64,000 nucleotides of DNA from contig OX463806.1 in NCBI GenBank assembly GCA_949825045.1, positions 42,680,208 to 42,744,207 of the forward strand, read 5' to 3'. The position numbers and the translations under genes were made by a program. This DNA is from Argyresthia goedartella. Taxonomy: Eukaryota > Arthropoda > Insecta > Lepidoptera > Argyresthiidae. Positions within the stretch are counted from its first letter, which is position 1; each line of letters opens with the position of its first letter. Under the pieces are notes generated by a model that did no database searches, was not told where the DNA came from, and saw only the letters and a program-made list of their open reading frames with translations. Of the stretch, positions 31,361-43,580 are shown piece after piece.

Positions 31361-32460
31361 AAGTCAAGTCAAGTCAAGTCAAAGTACTTTATTACTGTAG
31401 ATATTTACATATACTTAGCAAACGTCAATTTTTCCTCTTCTCTACATTGGACCACTGTGGGAGAAGAAGGGCGTAGAAACTCCCACAGATTGATTTTTAG
31501 ATCTCTTTTAAAATAGGTTGTGCCTAACTATTACAAATATGAAAAATTTAATTATTGTGATTAATAAGCAGGAATAAATAATTACAAAATTATAAACAGC
31601 AAGGCCTGTGTTGAGCTAGATTAACCCCATACAGTCCTGTCATTTAAGTAATCTTGAACATTGTAATATCCCTTTTTTGACAAAGTCGCTTTAACATGCT
31701 TTTTAAATTGCTCAAATGGCAATTTAAAAATCTCCAGAGGTATTTTATTATAGTAGAGAATACACTGACCCTTGAAAGAATTGCTAACCTTCGCGAATCT
31801 AAATCGGCGCGCACACAGTCTGTGATTATTTCTTAGGTTAACATTACAGCTATCGCTAATTTTGGAAAATGTTGTAACGTTCTTGCGTACATACATTATA
31901 TTTTCGAAAATAAATTGACTAGCTACTGTTAGTATGTCAATTTCTTTAAAAAGCTCTCTTAAGGAGTCTGTTAGTTTTAAATTATAAATTGCTCGAATAG
32001 CTCTTTTCTGTAAAATAAAAATAGTTTGAATATCCGCTGCATTCCCCCACAACAAGATACCATAGGACATCACACTATGAAAGTAACTAAAATATACTAG
32101 CCTAGATGTAGCCACATCCGTGCTTTGTCTGATGTTCCTAACAGCGTAAGCCGCAGAACTTAATTAACCAGCTAATTTATCTATGTGGGGTCGCCACTGC
32201 AATTTGCTATCAATGGTTATTCCAAGAAACTTCGTATCATTTACTAATTCTAACGTGCTGTTGTCTAACACTAAACTGGTCTCAACTTGCCTGACATTTG
32301 GAAGTGAGAATTTGATACACTTGGTTTTACCAGCGTTTAACAATGAATTATTAACTGTGAACCAATTCAAGGTTATATCTGATATCGTATAAATAATGTT
32401 ATGTAATTTTTTTCTGATATAATATGTCAATGTTTGACTGATTTCTTTAGAAACTTGTCA
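31361..32460 (-). pseudogene. CR1/Jockey-group LINE, 5'-truncated
   Basis: Minus-strand RT C-terminal half. The frame 32430-32164 has WFTVNNSLLNAGKTKCIKFS and FLGITIDSKLQWRPHIDKL. After a stop and short gap, 32115-31621 has VYFSYFHSVMSYGILLWGNA, ILQKRAIRAIYNL and the terminal KKGYYNVQDYLND. The 3' UTR carries the CCCACAGTGGTCCAATGTAG block and ends with a (TTGAC)n-type tail (31361-31384). The FADD catalytic motif is upstream of the truncation point and missing. This is the best-preserved copy of the family that also gives 2619-3119, 18990-19265 and 39756-40913. Confidence 0.88.
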
Positions 32461-32947
32461 AGCGATTTGGATTTCATGTAATGCTGGGCGAATTTACCTT
32501 ATAATAAATAATAAAATATGCGCGAATTAATAAATAAATCCTGTGTAGTCGTGTTTAAACAGTCTCTACCGGAAAGGCGTAGTCTAGTTTTAATAGGTTG
32601 TAGTACATTGTAAAAAAACTTCCAATATGGGACCGACTTGATTGTAGGAATGTTTTTATACCAGCGGCCAGCAGCAGCCGGTGCATAAAGTTGCTTAGAT
32701 CAAATCAGTACCTACCCCAGTAAACGTTGTTCAGAACAATGTCCCTAAGAACAACATAAAATATTGCTACATATTTCTGTAACACTCTGTATATTCTGAT
32801 AGCATCCACGATGATATCGTAAGAAGTAACTATGAAAGGTCTGTGCCTAAAATGTTTTGCCTTGTTTACCATTCTCTGGTTCTGATTCTATTAACAGAAT
32901 GAGAACTCAATGACATGATGCTAGTGGGTTTAATTTAGATATCCACG
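32461..32947. other. Intergenic
   Basis: Nothing recognised. Confidence 0.4.
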
Positions 32948-33437
32948 TTTCAGGGTTTCGTACCCGAAGGGTGCCAAAATTACAAACCCTATTGCTAAGC
33001 CTGCGGTGCTCGTTCATATGTCTTTCCGTCAAGCTGTATCTTATGACCCCTAATTGATAAAGAGTTGAAATGATCACAGAATGTGTAGCTCTGATAACGC
33101 TACAACAAAAAAACTCATGCAATTTAATAAATTAAAGATTTCACATTTCCGAAGTACTGGTAGAGTTAATGGAGTTTCCTTTTCCTGTGCGAGGTTCAGC
33201 CACTGAATCACTATTTGAAAGGGAAATTTCCTTTTTTCAAACTAAAACCATAACCAGTTAGTTACTCATTAGATTAGATGAACATATTTGATATTATTTT
33301 TTACTTTTCTCTACTTTTTGCCTACTTACAATTAAAAAAATGAGTTTGAGTTTGAGTTAGAGGGTCTCCATACAAGAGCCTGTTTTTTCATATACGATGG
33401 TTCGGAAACCTTCGTGTGCCAGACTCGCACTTGACAG
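32948..33437 (+). mobile_element. GGTTCCGTACCC-type repeat, diverged and interrupted
   Basis: The left part to about 33118 has CAGGGTTTCGTACCCGAAGG and AAAGAGTTGAAATGATCACAG. The right end reappears at 33358-33437 (GGTCTCCATACAA, GGTTCGGAAACCTTCGTG, GACTCGCACTTGAC). About 240 bp between them does not match the family and is probably an insertion. Confidence 0.55.
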
Positions 33438-33504
33438 ATGTACGTGTTATGCAATCCCTTTTTTATGAATAACTAAATTCAATAATAAATTAAAAACATC
33501 AACT

Positions 33505-33705
33505 ATTTAATTACAGATTCATACGTTGCCTTTGGCCCAACACTATGGTACCCTGTATCGTGGTAACCAGAAACAGAACGTCACACACATATAAACATCC
33601 ATAACCGGGGGAAAATTTTTCTTCCTCCCCAACCAGAATTCGAACCCAGAACCTTTAGCTTGGGAAGCAGACCCTCAAGCCCAAAGCCACTGAGGTCTTC
33701 ACTAA
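33505..33705 (-). mobile_element. tRNA-derived SINE, family B, diverged
   Basis: Minus-strand B box GGGTTCGAATTC. The body holds ACACACATATAAACATCCAT and the tail is CGTTGCCTTTGGCCCAACAC. Both ends correspond to 37842-38036. Confidence 0.7.
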
Positions 33706-34407
33706 TTCCCATTTAATTCTGGGGAATTAGTGACGACCTCAATAATAAAAAAAAGATGACCCTAAAATAAATTCCTCAAACGCAAAATAAAGCTTTCTTG
33801 CAGTGGACTGGTCGTGGTGGCCTTACGTGTCATTGAACAGCCCACTTGTTAGCGGAATCGGGTCCCAGTTTGCCAATGAACCATTGTTCGGGGAACAGTA
33901 AAGTTGCGAAATTATAGCTTGAATAAATTATGGGTTTTCTTAGAAGGGCTTCTAAGAAATCCCGTGACGACGAAGGGTCTCCGAGTAAAGGCCGCGCCCT
34001 TTTTCTTTGGCTGTGAGCTCTCTTTCTTGCGTATGGTATGGTGGGATGTGGGAGAAAGAGGTGTCTTCAGTTCGAAATCCAGCCGTATTCAGTTGGACTT
34101 AATGATACACTATTGATTAGATTTTCTATCCTTGTGATTAGTAACCAGACAGATCGTTTGTAGATCATTTTAGGGTTCCATACCGTATGCACATGACGTA
34201 ACCTTTTCTGTGCAGAATATTTGTAGCTACATTTGTTCTTTCAAACATTTTTCGTAATTCCCAAGGAAATATAACGTTTTGTTTTTTGCTGGAAAAACAC
34301 TCAAAACTCGTGACTTTCGCCACCATCGAAATTATATTTCTCCAAGGTCCAACGAAGAGATTGCAACTCCTTCCTCACTTGTATCAACAAGAAGCACAAT
34401 CTGTTTT
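33706..34407. other. Intergenic; small repeat pieces
   Basis: 34030-34115 is related to 21960-22020 (see there). A short TTTTAGGGTTCCATACCG near 34170 is another GGTTCCGTACCC-type end. No gene. Confidence 0.35.
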
Positions 34408-34740
34408 AGGTTTCCGTAGCTTAAAAGGAAAAATGGGACCTTTATAAGATCACTCGCGTCCTTCCGTAACTGTATTGTGGTGTGACATATCAAATGAAAG
34501 GGCATTGAATACTTAGTTGAATGTTTAGGTATTTAAGAAAAAAGACAAAATAAGATCTTTCCGACCCCTTATTTCTGAAACTACTGATCGCAAAATTTTA
34601 ATGTTTTCTGAAATATAGGTCTTTACTTCAATATTACAGGAAAATTAAGAGAAACATAAGGTTTAGATGGGGGCACAATTAAGGGAAACTCAGTATTTTT
34701 TGGTCGGTGGTACAGAAGCCTTCGTGCGCGAGCTTTGTGC
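34408..34740 (+). mobile_element. GGTTCCGTACCC-related repeat, second subfamily
   Basis: Starts TTTTAGGTTTCCGTAGC, contains GTGTGACATATCAAATGAAA, and ends GGTGGTACAGAAGCCTTCGTGC. The peptide frame 34667-34915 starts inside it and is not a gene. Confidence 0.5.
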
Positions 34741-37700
34741 TGTAGAAAGAGTATGGCCGCAAACATTGAGATTTAGCCATCTTATGGCAATATTATACCA
34801 AAAAATTGCACACACTCTTTTACGTCAATTTGACTTAACATGTATTCCATATGTACGATGTGTGCCAGAATCGTGGCACAGGTCTGCTTACCCTTCTTCC
34901 GGGAATAAGGAGTGAGCACATATATGAAGGTTAATATAAACTTAGTTCTTGACTAAGCTTTGCAATAGTTCACCTAAATTATTCATTTGGTTTTTATTTT
35001 TCACCAAGCTTGTTGCAATAAAAATATGCTCAATTGAAAATGTATGATCCCCGGGGAGAAGGGCTTCAAAAATATCGACTCAAATTCAGCGATTCGCAAA
35101 CATTGAACAACGAACAAGCCCTTTCTCTCCACCCTCATCGTAATCAGTGTTCGCGTTTGATTATTTCGTGATGGAAGCAGCATTGTGGCAACCACAATGT
35201 TCTATGTCTGTACTAACTGAATACTCAGGCTCTAGATACCATTTCTAGAGCACTACGGCAGTCGAGATGCTCCTAATGATCAGTTTATTGATCCCGACGC
35301 ACCAGGATGCTGCACTTTGTCACGTCGTGATTGGAGTTTCGCTCTAATTAGCACATGATTTTGAGATAGTAGCGAATTAATGTTTGCTCTTAGTTTTCGA
35401 AGAAGAAGAACCTGCAATGCAGTCTTTGATGGGTTTCTATGAATTCAATAATAATCGACGTAAGGTTTACAAAAAATACTATTTTACTTTCCACCACGTT
35501 CATATATTAAAAAGGAAGGGACCGAATAAATAAGCATATCCCGGAGCCAGGTCAAAGGTGTAAAGTAAATTGGAGGGGGATGTAAGCGTTTTGGTGCGGA
35601 ATGTTTTCTAAGAATCACGGCGACGGCCGTAGTTGTAGGTAGGTAGGTTAAACCAAAAAGTTATATTCAAACCAATTGTACAATCACCAGTTCTAGGAGA
35701 CATCGTAATTTTCGTAATTTCTTTATTATGCACACAATACAGACATACATATACCAGATAAAAGAAAAAAACATGTTCAAAGGCGAGGCTATCTCTAACA
35801 AGAGATTTAGTCATTTAAATATCCCGACTTTTTATCAAGACTAACCTCGTTCGTTATCGTAGAAGCTGTATCCAGCCACTAGTAATCTACCAAAGAGTAC
35901 GGAACCCTTCAACGGCTTCATTATGGTCGTTGCTTATGGAGCACTCCCCCTCGGAATGAGTGCTCGCCCTTTTGTTTTCGGTACCTTTCTAACAAAGGGC
36001 GATTCATGATTCTAAGCCTGACTGATGACAACTCACTGCCATTTTTACCATATATTTAGGGATAAGAGATGAAATTCAGGGACAATGTGAGACCCCCTTA
36101 TTCACTGTCTCAAATCGATAGAAAATGGTGAATGAAAAGGTCACTGTCATACAAAAATATTTTAGTAATAGGGTGCATAAACTAATGTGTAACGTTAGCG
36201 AGATTTTATTTTATTCTTTAATTCCAATTATCTTGCAATCGTGACACAAATTCATTAACCTCTCAGTATCCGAACGCATCAATAGCTGCAAAGTCAAAAT
36301 ACCGTTGGTTAGCACGCGCAGCTATTGATGCGCGGGTGACGCTGTGTTTACAAACCGGTATTTTGGTACAATTTTAGTGCATAATGTTGGCATGCTTGGC
36401 CAGTGTAAATGCGGCATTAGTCAAACTCTAACATGAACATATTTGTCTGTGGTCTTTCGTTGAAAAAAATATTCAGACTGGAAAAAACAAAACCACTTTA
36501 TCTCGCGCGCGATTTTTGACTGATCTTTTCTGAGCTTTTATGGTGAATAGTGAATTGTTTCTATAAGAACAAACTAATGTTTTTTTTTGTTTTGAAAAGG
36601 TTATCTTGTGTAGATTACGTAGGTATCAAACAACATGTATATTTGTTGATGTTTTTCTCATGTCGGCTAGATTTGTGTCGAGAGGGAACATTTTCATAGA
36701 AGTCGGTGATTCTCATGTCGGTACAAAAATAAACTAAGGTCACAGTGACATTTTTTTCGCATAAACTAAGAGAGGGTTTCATTAGCTACTCAGATCTACA
36801 ATTCGTATAGTTCTAAGAGTTACCATTCCAACAGAACCACTTGATACGTCAGTCAAGTGCCGCGCGCGGGTGGGCTCAAAATATGCCGCGGATCCTAGCT
36901 GATTCGCGCCGGGGTGGCCCGGATTCGCGGAGGTTAAGCCCGAAAGGAAAAAAATAAAAGGGAAGTCTTCAGCGCAGCTATTGGCAAAATAACCAAGCCA
37001 CATATTTTTCCTAAGGTGCAGAGTTTGTTAAGTTAGGGCTTGTAGAGTTAGGGCTGGTAGAGATAGAAGCTTGGCTCTATATGAGATCTGATAACTTTTT
37101 GACAGTGCAAGCCATATGCTCTCGTCTTGGCAACATTTCACAAGAAAATGTTTTTGGTGGGATCTTAATGTAAACTGTGTTGATTTCGTTGTGAATCTAA
37201 GTTGCCTAGAATAATATGTAGATAAGACTTTCAAGTGATGTGTTTACACCTTCGAACAGGTCATAACTCTAGTATCTGCATAACTTTGACAACTCCATAT
37301 TTGAGCTTGACTTGATGGACAACTCAGACGACAATATTAGACGATTCTTAAATATAACCTATCGTCAGAACCACGGTATTTTTTAATTTCCCAACACAGC
37401 GCGGCTTGAAGCAACAGTTGCAAAAGCAGGTTGGTAAACGCCTGAAGTTCCTTACACTTATTCTGGCTTTCAACATAATCATTTTTGGTTAAACCAGGAA
37501 TAACAAAACATCGTTTGTCTCAAAGTTATCTCACAGAAATGAGCCACATAATTTTATCGTCAGCAAAGACAGCACCGCCGTCCATCGATCACACTCCTCG
37601 CAGCATAATTCATACAAAGCGAAGATGCCACAAAGAGCTTCTTTAGCCGGAAAAAATATATTTTATTATTCGACCTTCTGTGTCGAATCTTTATTCGGTT

Positions 37701-37834
37701 TACTGGTTGTTCGTGCCCTTCCTGTCTGTAATTCTGTATGTAATTCAATCTAGAGTATGAGTTCCTAAAATAAATGTGTGTTTAACCTTAGCTTTTACCT
37801 TTTTTGAAAGCTTTTATTTAACATCAACATAATA
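34741..37834. other. Intergenic, unclassified
   Basis: No gene found. A hairpin GCATCAATAGCTGC / GCAGCTATTGATGC (36278-36334) and a GC-rich patch at about 36860-36935 (GCGCGCGGGTGGGC, GCCGCGGATCC) stand out. Short frames at 35001, 35608, 36782 and 37560 lack motifs. Confidence 0.35.
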
Positions 37835-37841
37835 AACATAA

Positions 37842-38036
37842 ACATTTATATAAATTTACATACATTGCTTCTGGCCCCACACTAGGATATCCTGTGTCGA
37901 GGGAACCAGAAACAGCGACATCACACACATATAAACATCCAAGACCTGTTTTTTTTTCTTTATCCCCAGCCAGGGATCGAACCCGGGACCTCTCGCATGG
38001 CAGGCAGAGCCACTACCGCAGTGCCACAGAGGTCGT
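37842..38036 (-). mobile_element. tRNA-derived SINE, family B
   Basis: Minus-strand head with A-box-like TGGCACTGCGG and B box GGTTCGATCCC, body ACACACATATAAACATCC, tail TACATTGCTTCTGGCCCCAC. The best copy of this family here. Part of the frame 37856-38248 is this SINE. Confidence 0.85.
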
Positions 38037-38084
38037 TTATACATAACATGCAATGTATGTTGTTTGTATGTATGTATGCATGTC

Positions 38085-38400
38085 TGTATGTTGTTTGTTC
38101 GGGTCAAAGATGACCACCGAACCGAACTTCCCGATTTCTGATTGGGCTTAAATTTTGAAGATGACATAGAGCTGATCTGATGATGGAGCCAGAAGGTGTT
38201 GTGGGACTCTGTTATAAAACGACGCAACCCTATCGTTTTTGGGCGCATTCGAGTCGTTCTGACATGTCCTTTGGTACTATACGATATTTTATGACATGGA
38301 GCTGATCTGATGCTGCAGCTGGAAGGTGGCTATGGGAACTTTGTAACAAAACGACGCAACCCTATCGAGTTTAAGCTCGTTTGATTCGTCTCAACAAATA
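38085..38400. repeat. Tandem pair of a dispersed repeat unit
   Basis: GACATAGAGCTGATCTGATG with GCCAGAAGGTG and AAAACGACGCAACCCTATCG (38162-38240) recurs as GACATGGAGCTGATCTGATG with AAAACGACGCAACCCTATCG (38293-38367). Unit length is about 130 bp. Function unknown. Confidence 0.65.
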
Positions 38401-38711
38401 CTCTGCTACTAGATTAGATTACAGCCTCACATTGATTGCAAGGTTAGGTCCAACCCCTTCCCTCAGAACCATGCAGGCCGGAATCCATACAACTTAATAT
38501 CCTATTTTCGGTTGCCATTTTGGTATATATATGGTTTCCTACACTAAGAAAGGCGAACGAACTCAAATACTAATTCAAGCGGGCTGTATCTCATGTACCG
38601 TATTAGGAATAAAGTTGAAATTTTCACTATGTATTGATTTTGGTGTTAGAAGATTAAACGAGACTATCTCAATCTCATGTAAAGATTGTGTAAATATTTC
38701 TTCTCATTGCT
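38401..38711. other. Intergenic
   Basis: Nothing recognised. The plus-strand frame 38531-38725 has no motif. Confidence 0.4.
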
Positions 38712-39183
38712 TTATAATGTCGTAGCATCTTGACAGGTAACAATTCTTGCCTTCTGGGCTTCATGCATTATCTGCACTAAATCTGTCACCAATATGTCCT
38801 GATAGTTCTGATAGTCTGATAGGTTGTACCCGAAACAATGACATGATGGATTTAAACTATCCTCCACAGGAGGGCCACCTAAGGAGTTGGTAATATTTGT
38901 TGGGCCCCGGGTTGGTCGCGTTACAATGTAGATGTTTCCAAAGGTCTGGTGAATGTCGCTAGTGGACATATCACAGAAATCATATGGCCCTGCTTCCGGG
39001 GAGCACAAATGTATGATATTGACATACCATCCGTCGGTAAAGATGGAGTTCACCTTGTTCAACCCAAGTTTCGGCAAAATATACTGCACTGCTGAACGGA
39101 GGTTGTTGTCAATTATATTATGCTGGGTTTTCAGAGTATACAAAATGCAGGGCAGTACTGTCAACCACGCCGTAGTCTTTTAA
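38712..39183 (-). CDS. Unrecognised protein-coding-like frame, about 155 codons
   Basis: The minus-strand frame is open from just after a TAA near 39186 down to a TAA at 38714-38712. Its first methionine-like codon is TTG at 39164, so the real start is upstream in another exon or lost. The composition is balanced and gene-like, with six Cys and few low-complexity runs. Notable segments are IFTDGWYVNIIHLCSPEAGP, YDFCDMSTSDIHQTFGNIYI and NPSCHCFGYNLSDYQNYQD. No signal peptide or transmembrane segment is visible. I do not recognise the family; no RT, transposase, integrase or capsid motif is evident. It could be a terminal exon of a host gene, a retrocopy, or an old viral or transposon gene. It has no relative elsewhere in the window, unlike most frames here. 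Confidence 0.45.
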
Positions 39184-39184
39184 G

Positions 39185-39755
39185 GCTTAAAGCTCTTCGC
39201 TCCTGGTCAAACGTACGTTGCCCTAAGTAGAGCCAAATTACTAGAAGGTCTCCTTTTTGAAGAACTAAAGCTGTACTAAATTAACGGGAAAACGATCAGT
39301 CAACAATGACGCTTTAAATTAAATGAACAAGCTAAGAAATATTTAGATACAGGTAACTAAAAGATAGAAATAAATCATAAGATATATTTTTTTTTTTATT
39401 AAAATGCTCTAAAAAGTCGAAAATAAACTTTAAATTGAATCATACCCATCAATTGATTTATTTCGTGCTGCGGGATTTACTTATGTATATTATAGATTTT
39501 GTAAAGCTTGGGATGACATTAAAAGAGGTTCTGACTGCAATGTTTGCAAACCACAAAGCCGGTGTTGTGATTGATTAATTAGTGATTGATTAAATTAATG
39601 ATGATTGATTGGTTAAATTAATAATGTTTGATTACATCAGTGCCACTTACATCTTCTGTCAATTCAATGTCACATTTTGTAAAATAGATTGGTAACTATT
39701 AATACTTATAGAATTCAAAAGGCAGAAGTCAACGGCGTTAAATCTGATGGATTGA
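39185..39755. other. Intergenic
   Basis: AT-rich, with a short ATTGATTAATTAGTGATTGA-type local repeat near 39570-39610. No gene. Confidence 0.4.
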
Positions 39756-40913
39756 GTGTAAAAATGCAATTCCACAAGGTTCCATATTAGGCCCTTCTTA
39801 TTCCTAGTATATATTAACGATCTACCTTTCATGGTGGAGAAATTGACTGACATAATGTTGTTTGCTGATGATACTTCAATGGTCATCAAAATTGAAAGAC
39901 GAAAAGAAGATTTTGATAATGTTAATGGTGTATAGTTTTCAACCTTGAATTGGTTCACAGTTAATAATTCATTGTTAAACGCTAGTAAAACCAAGTGTAT
40001 CAAATTCTCACTTCCCAATATCAGGCAAGTTGAGACCAGCACGTTAGAATGAGTAAATGATTCGAAGTTTCTTGGAATAACCACTGATAGCAAATTGCAG
40101 TCTGGACCCCACATAGATAAATTTGCTGGTAAATTAAGTTCTGCGGTTTACGCTGTTAGGAACATCAGATAAAACACGGATATGGCTACATCTAGGCTTG
40201 TATATTTTAGTTAATTTCATACTGTCATTTCCTATGATATCTTGTTGTGAGGGTAAGCAGCGGATGTTCAAACTATTTTATTTTACAGAAAAGAGCTATT
40301 TGAGCAATTTATAGTTTAAAACGAATAGATACCTTAAGAGAGCTTTTTATATAAATTGACAGAATAACTAGTCATTTTATTTTGAAAATATAATGTATGT
40401 ACGCAAGAACCTTACAACATTTCACAAACTTAGCGATAGCGGTAATGTTAACCTAAGAAATAATCACAGACTAATTGCGGTCCGGTTTAGACTCGCGCAG
40501 GTTAGCGATTATTTCAATGGTCAGTGCATTCTTCACTGCAATAAGATACCTCTGAAGATTTTGAAATTGCCATTTGAGCAATTTAAAATGCATGTTAAAG
40601 CGGCGTTGTAGAAAAAGGGATATTACAATGTTCAAGATTACTTAAATGACGGGACTGTATGGGATTAATTTAGCTCAACATAGACCTTGCTGTTAATTAT
40701 TTTGTAATTATTTATTCCTGCTTATTGCTGCTGCATAATAATCAATAAACGCAATAAACCAATTTTTAAAAGAGATCTAAAATTCAATCTGTGGGATTTT
40801 CTGTCCCCTTCTTCTCCCACAGTGGTCCAATGTAGAGAATAGGCAAAAATGTCGTTTGCTAAGTATATGTAAATATCTGCAGCAATAAAGAACTTTGACT
40901 TTGACTTTGATTA
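39756..40913 (+). pseudogene. CR1/Jockey-group LINE, 5'-truncated, decayed
   Basis: Begins in the RT palm: CCACAAGGTTCCATATTAGG encodes the PQGSILG-type segment, and TTTGCTGATGATACTTC encodes FADDTS. It continues through the same C-terminal domain as 31361-32460 with several stops and frame changes, for example 40393-40611 with NVNLRNNHRLIAVRF. It ends in the shared 3' UTR and AATAAAGAACTTTGACTTTG. The minus-strand frame 40114-39659 is a shadow of this relic. It retains more of the RT than the other copies. Confidence 0.85.
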
Positions 40914-41640
40914 CATCCACGTATACAACTTAATCTCGTAGCAAGCCTTTACATTATAAATTGTGTGATGTTATTAATTGATGGCTTTGATTCGATTTAA
41001 AGTTTATTTTCTTCTTCTTAGACCGTTTTAATAACAATTTTATCTTTTTATTACTTTTAAGTTATTTACTTGTTAACTTAGTTGTAACTAGAGCGTTCGT
41101 TGTCTAGTTGTTAGTCACGCAGGAGGTCTGAATCACTTTTTCGACTCTTATCTGAGAGTTCGTCAGCAGCGCATTAAGTCTGAGGAGACTGAAACTCAAT
41201 GGTATCTCACCGCAAAAGTGCTTTTTCATAAAAAAAAAACCTATTATGCCTTGGTCGGTTTGCAGGTAGATTCTCTTTTATTTATGTACTCTTTTTTAAT
41301 GTCTTTTAATTGATTGATATTTTAGGTTGCTTATTGACCGAGCAAGCGCAGCGACCGAAGCGTCTTCGTTTCTGCATGGGTAAAAATACTTCCGTATGTC
41401 CGGATTTACGGGTTTTCCGGATTTCCGGCTGTTCTCCTCTACAGGTAGCATTTTTTTATATATTTTTTTCGAAATGGCGGATATATGGGATTGAGGATAG
41501 TAAAAAACCGCTACAGGCCAAACGTGGTGTGGTAGATAATTGTACAGGTAATCTTATAAAATAGGTAGAAAAAAGATGGTGACATTGCATAAAATGAATC
41601 TGACCCGCCGCCGCTAACTAGCGATGTGAAGCTAAAAGAC
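40914..41640. other. Intergenic
   Basis: No gene recognised. TTTACGGGTTTTCCGGATTTCCGG near 41404 is a local repetition. Confidence 0.4.
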
Positions 41641-41965
41641 AGGACACGGACATGATGGCGTAGTTTTGGAGGGATTTTGGCAAGACAACATGGCAACCCC
41701 CAAGGTCGCGCCCATGTCTCGCATGCGTCCCGCGTATGTGTGCCCCTTCAGTTCCGGGAAATTGCAATAGGGCGCAGAGGAGGCGCAGACAAGTCAACCT
41801 CGTGCCTGCGCCCCGTCCGTTTTGTTTGTTTTTGGTCGCGACGGGTCTATATATTTTGTATGAAATTACGTATGTCTTACGTATTTTGTGTATGTTGTCC
41901 CGGGCCTGGAGGCGAAATATAGTCGGCCGCTCACGGGCTGAGCAATGACAACATAGCCTAATCGT
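41641..41965. repeat. GC-rich block with motif shared at 56740
   Basis: Overlapping open frames occur on both strands (41618-42022 minus; 41677-41948 plus), typical of GC-rich DNA rather than of a gene. The segment GCTCACGGGCTGAGCAATGA with CAACATAGCC (41927-41957) is repeated in diverged form at 56745-56785. Confidence 0.4.
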
Positions 41966-42299
41966 GACGCCGAAGCCACTGGGATTAGTCCATCTACTTG
42001 CAGTCCATCTCTTTGTAGTCAATGTCCTGTAAATTCCCTGGCTAATGTGCTAGTTTAAAGATAATTTGCGGCGCTTATTTGAGAGTACGCTTCTCTGAGC
42101 TCGGCTCTTACGAAATAGATTAGAAGACAACCTTGCTTATTTCCGGGATGTATATTCCGATCATCAATAAGGCAACAATATAAATCTACAGGCATATGCG
42201 CTGCTTCTCTTTCCACACTAGGATGTATCTTCTGAAGTGGGAGCCAGTACCAGCGACCCAACCAACATACTATAATCCATGATCCGATACGTTAATATA
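41966..42299 (-). other. Unclassified, coding-like minus frame
   Basis: The frame 42261-42055 reads PLQKIHPSVEREAAHMPVDL and CCLIDDRNIHPGNKQGCLL. The peptide looks coding-derived but I cannot place it; a transposon fragment is likely. Confidence 0.25.
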
Positions 42300-42865
42300 T
42301 TATACTAGCTGATGCACGCAACTTCATTTGCGTGTTCCTAGGAATTATCATTACGTATATTTCGTATATACACTGACGAGCAATAAAAAAGTTCCCGTGA
42401 CATAGCACCAAATTACTACTAAACGGGAAAGGCTAGCTTAATGACGCCGTCTGCAATATTGAAGTACATTTAACAGCGCACCAGAATATTACCGATTAAA
42501 AACGTAAATATTGTGTTCAAATCAAAAGGCTCTATGTCTTAGGAGATATTAAGGTGTTTGTCGGCATTTTTTGGGTGGAACTTTTTCATTGCTCGTCAGT
42601 GTATTTATTGCACATAAAACGACATAGGATATAATAAAACAGAAAGGACATCTACAAAAGCATTCTAATCTCTAAACCGAGCTATAATATTACCCTCCCT
42701 GTGATGCATTCGGAGAAAAAGTATCCTATTTGTTAATCTAGCTCATAAACTATCTATGTGGTAAATTTCATCCAAATCCGTTCAGCCGGTTTAGCGTGAT
42801 GGAGGCACAAACACACAAACATCCAAACATCTTAACATCACTACTTTCACATTTATAATATTAGT
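42300..42865. mobile_element. Dispersed repeat, split by a MITE
   Basis: Left end ACTAGCTGATGCACGCAACT. Right end AAATTTCATCCAAATCCGTT, CAGCCGGTTTAGCGTGATGG and TTTATAATATTAGTTGGAT. These ends belong, from memory, to a repeat very common in insect genomes. The element at 42371-42601 is inserted in it. Confidence 0.6.
42371..42601. mobile_element. Tc1/mariner-type MITE, 231 bp
   Basis: Terminal inverted repeats CACTGACGAGCAATAAAAAA and the complement of TTTTTCATTGCTCGTCAGTG, extending to GTTCC, with TA on both sides as expected for a TA target duplication. The interior is non-coding. It would need transposase from a Tc1-like element. Confidence 0.8.
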
Positions 42866-43289
42866 TGGATTATTATTGGATTCGAATCCTGAACTTCTCG
42901 CTTATGAATGAGGCAGAACCTATTTCGCAAACGGAGTTCATCAAAAAGTTATTATTTTTATGTAAATATTTCATAATCGAATATTTTTTTTTTGCTGTAA
43001 CCGGATATTGGACCAGTGTGCTCCTATGTCTAACTAAGTTTGAACTTTTTTTTAAACCCAATTCGTTATACACGGGCCTGCATTATTATTTTTCTAAACT
43101 ATAGAAGTCAGAGATTTCAAAGAAAAAACCTTTTATAGCAAATTTTATCAACTTTACTTGAAAAGATAGTAAAAAAATAAACTCTTTTTCAAGTCTTTTT
43201 TATTTTGAAAGTATATCTTGTGTACTTAAAAAGTTATTATAATTGTAAAAGTATGATTATTGCAGACCAGTGTATTTTGGGTAGGTATT
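42866..43289. other. Intergenic
   Basis: CTTGAAAAGATAG and CTTTTTCAAG near 43156-43195 suggest a weak hairpin. No gene. Confidence 0.4.
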
Positions 43290-43580
43290 ATTATATGGTT
43301 TCACGCTTGCTTCTCACACAGGAGATGCAGGTTCGATTCCTGACCATGTACCAATGAGATGATTAATTTATCTTAAGTACATTAACGGACGTTCACTGTT
43401 TCGGATGGCACGCTAAGATGTAGGTCCCGGCTACTATTGCTACGTGGTAGTGGTCGTAAAACCAGCGTGGTGGAGTATGGCTTAATCTTTCTCGTAACTG
43501 GGTAAAGGCCTGTCCCCCTCGGTGGGGACATGGCCTGTCCCCCTCGTTGGGGACATTAATAGGCTACATGATGATGATTC
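43290..43580 (+). mobile_element. tRNA-derived SINE, family C
   Basis: Head TTTCACGCTTGCTTCTCACA, B box GGTTCGATTCC, then ATGTACCAATGAGATG, CGGATGGCACGCTAAGATG, GGTAGTGGTCGTAAAACC and CCAGCGTGGTGGAGTATGG. A duplicated GGCCTGTCCCCCTCG unit precedes the ATGATGATGATT-like tail. A fuller minus-strand copy is at 45563-45815. Confidence 0.8.

Noticed and set aside
39659..40114. 151-codon minus-strand frame
   Set aside because: Shadow of a plus-strand LINE relic (FADDTS and the later motifs read on plus).
41618..42022. 134-codon minus-strand frame in GC-rich DNA
   Set aside because: Three overlapping frames on both strands and no motif; typical of GC-rich sequence lacking stops.
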